Source: Gammaproteobacteria bacterium (lineage in GTDB: Bacteria > Pseudomonadota > Gammaproteobacteria > Arenicellales > Poriferihabitantaceae). From it: 5,702 bases of DNA. Under the pieces are notes generated by a model, which was not told the origin of the DNA, searched no databases, and saw only the letters and a list, made by a program, of their open reading frames with translations. Each line of letters starts with the position of its first letter. The first letter of the stretch is position 1. This document shows, in pieces, positions 5,479-5,702 of the stretch. A program made the translations under genes and the position numbers. The DNA is taken from assembly GCA_009839585.1 (NCBI GenBank), contig VXPI01000367.1:1-5702 (forward strand). The letters run 5' to 3'.

Positions 5479-5507
5479 ATTATACACATTCCATAACAGG
5501 GGTATTC
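5479..5507 (-). promoter_or_regulatory. Putative promoter for the small ORF and methyltransferase remnant
   Basis: The minus strand contains a consensus TATAAT (5484-5479) about 25 bases ahead of the small ORF's ATG. The best -35 at 17-base spacing is GAATAC (5507-5502), a weak match to TTGACA. The perfect -10 and its position at the head of a two-gene unit make it plausible. The surrounding DNA is AT-rich, so a chance match is possible. Confidence 0.4.
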
Positions 5508-5527
5508 ATTATCATGCTCATCATGCG

Positions 5528-5539
5528 ATTTCGCGAAAT
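5528..5539. repeat. Perfect 12-base palindrome ATTTCGCGAAAT
   Basis: ATTTCG-CGAAAT is fully self-complementary with no loop. It lies about 20 bases upstream of the proposed -35, so it could be a regulator site for the small-ORF promoter. It does not extend symmetrically beyond 12 bases and has no T-tract. Confidence 0.3.
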
Positions 5540-5595
5540 GAAGGGATGAACGCATACGAATATTTGTACTATATTTTTTAATTCACACGTACCTT

Positions 5596-5619
5596 TATCC
5601 CGGGACAAGTTTCGGGATA
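5596..5619. repeat. Inverted repeat TATCCCG...CGGGATA
   Basis: Seven-base arms pair perfectly around a ten-base loop (GGACAAGTTT). On the plus strand a T-rich run (about 5632-5638) follows only after 12 further bases, too far for a standard intrinsic terminator. On the minus strand it lies 35 bases after the stop of the possible gene end at 5654, where it could form an mRNA 3' hairpin without a U-tract. Confidence 0.35.
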
Positions 5620-5653
5620 TTTAAAAGAGCTATTTTTTTAACTTGAAGCGTAA

Positions 5654-5702
5654 CTACTCGTACCCTGCCTGCGTCAATACTGTTTCAAACAGGATTTGTA
5701 AA
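5654..5702 (-). CDS. Possible C-terminal end of an upstream gene
   Basis: One minus-strand frame entering from the right edge is open for 15 codons and ends at TAG 5656-5654. It reads 'LQILFETVLTQAGYE'. The other two minus frames stop within a few codons. The peptide looks protein-like, but it is far too short to identify and may be chance. Confidence 0.25.
   Translation of the reverse strand, partial: LQILFETVLTQAGYE

Overview
The window looks like chromosomal DNA from a gammaproteobacterium or close relative. The G+C content is moderate, roughly 45-50% by eye. The evidence for the group is a riboflavin/nusB/pgpA cluster, a RibBA of the proteobacterial 'RibBX' type, a conserved proteobacterial HNH protein and an AcuI/YhdH-type reductase. 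Every gene I can support lies on the minus strand, so transcription runs from high to low coordinates. No rRNA, tRNA, CRISPR array or complete mobile element is visible.

In transcription order: (1) 5285-5702 is AT-rich. It holds the last few codons of a possible gene entering from the right edge (5654-5702), some palindromes, a TATAAT-type promoter element, and a 56-residue ORF (5284-5454) that I do not recognise. (2) 4772-5284 encodes a short adenine-DNA-methyltransferase remnant. Its GTG start shares a base with the stop of the small ORF (TAGTG). It has the N-terminal methyltransferase motifs and then jumps to what looks like the family's C-terminal end, so most of the middle is missing. 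(3) 3972-4595 is ribE. A 317-base spacer follows, containing nested GC-rich inverted repeats and possibly a mobile-element scar. (4) ribBA (3654-2497), ribH (2510-2037), nusB (about 2012-1536) and pgpA (about 1549-1073) are tightly packed and probably co-transcribed. (5) After 140 bases with a near-perfect palindrome come an HNH protein (923-336) and, 30 bases later, the first third of an acuI/yhdH-type reductase that leaves the left edge.

RibBA, RibH and RibE supply three riboflavin steps: dihydroxybutanone-phosphate formation, lumazine formation and the final dismutation. The RibA half of RibBA lacks the zinc-binding cysteines of GTP cyclohydrolase II, so the GTP-opening step must come from another gene. 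RibD is also absent from the place where it normally precedes ribE; the methyltransferase remnant sits there instead. thiL, usually between nusB and pgpA in this cluster, is missing too.

The least ordinary features are the pgpA start (no ATG/GTG/TTG near the expected position, but an ATC behind a perfect Shine-Dalgarno sequence), the coupled small ORF and internally deleted methyltransferase, and the structured ribE-ribBA spacer. I did not find a convincing undescribed multi-gene system.
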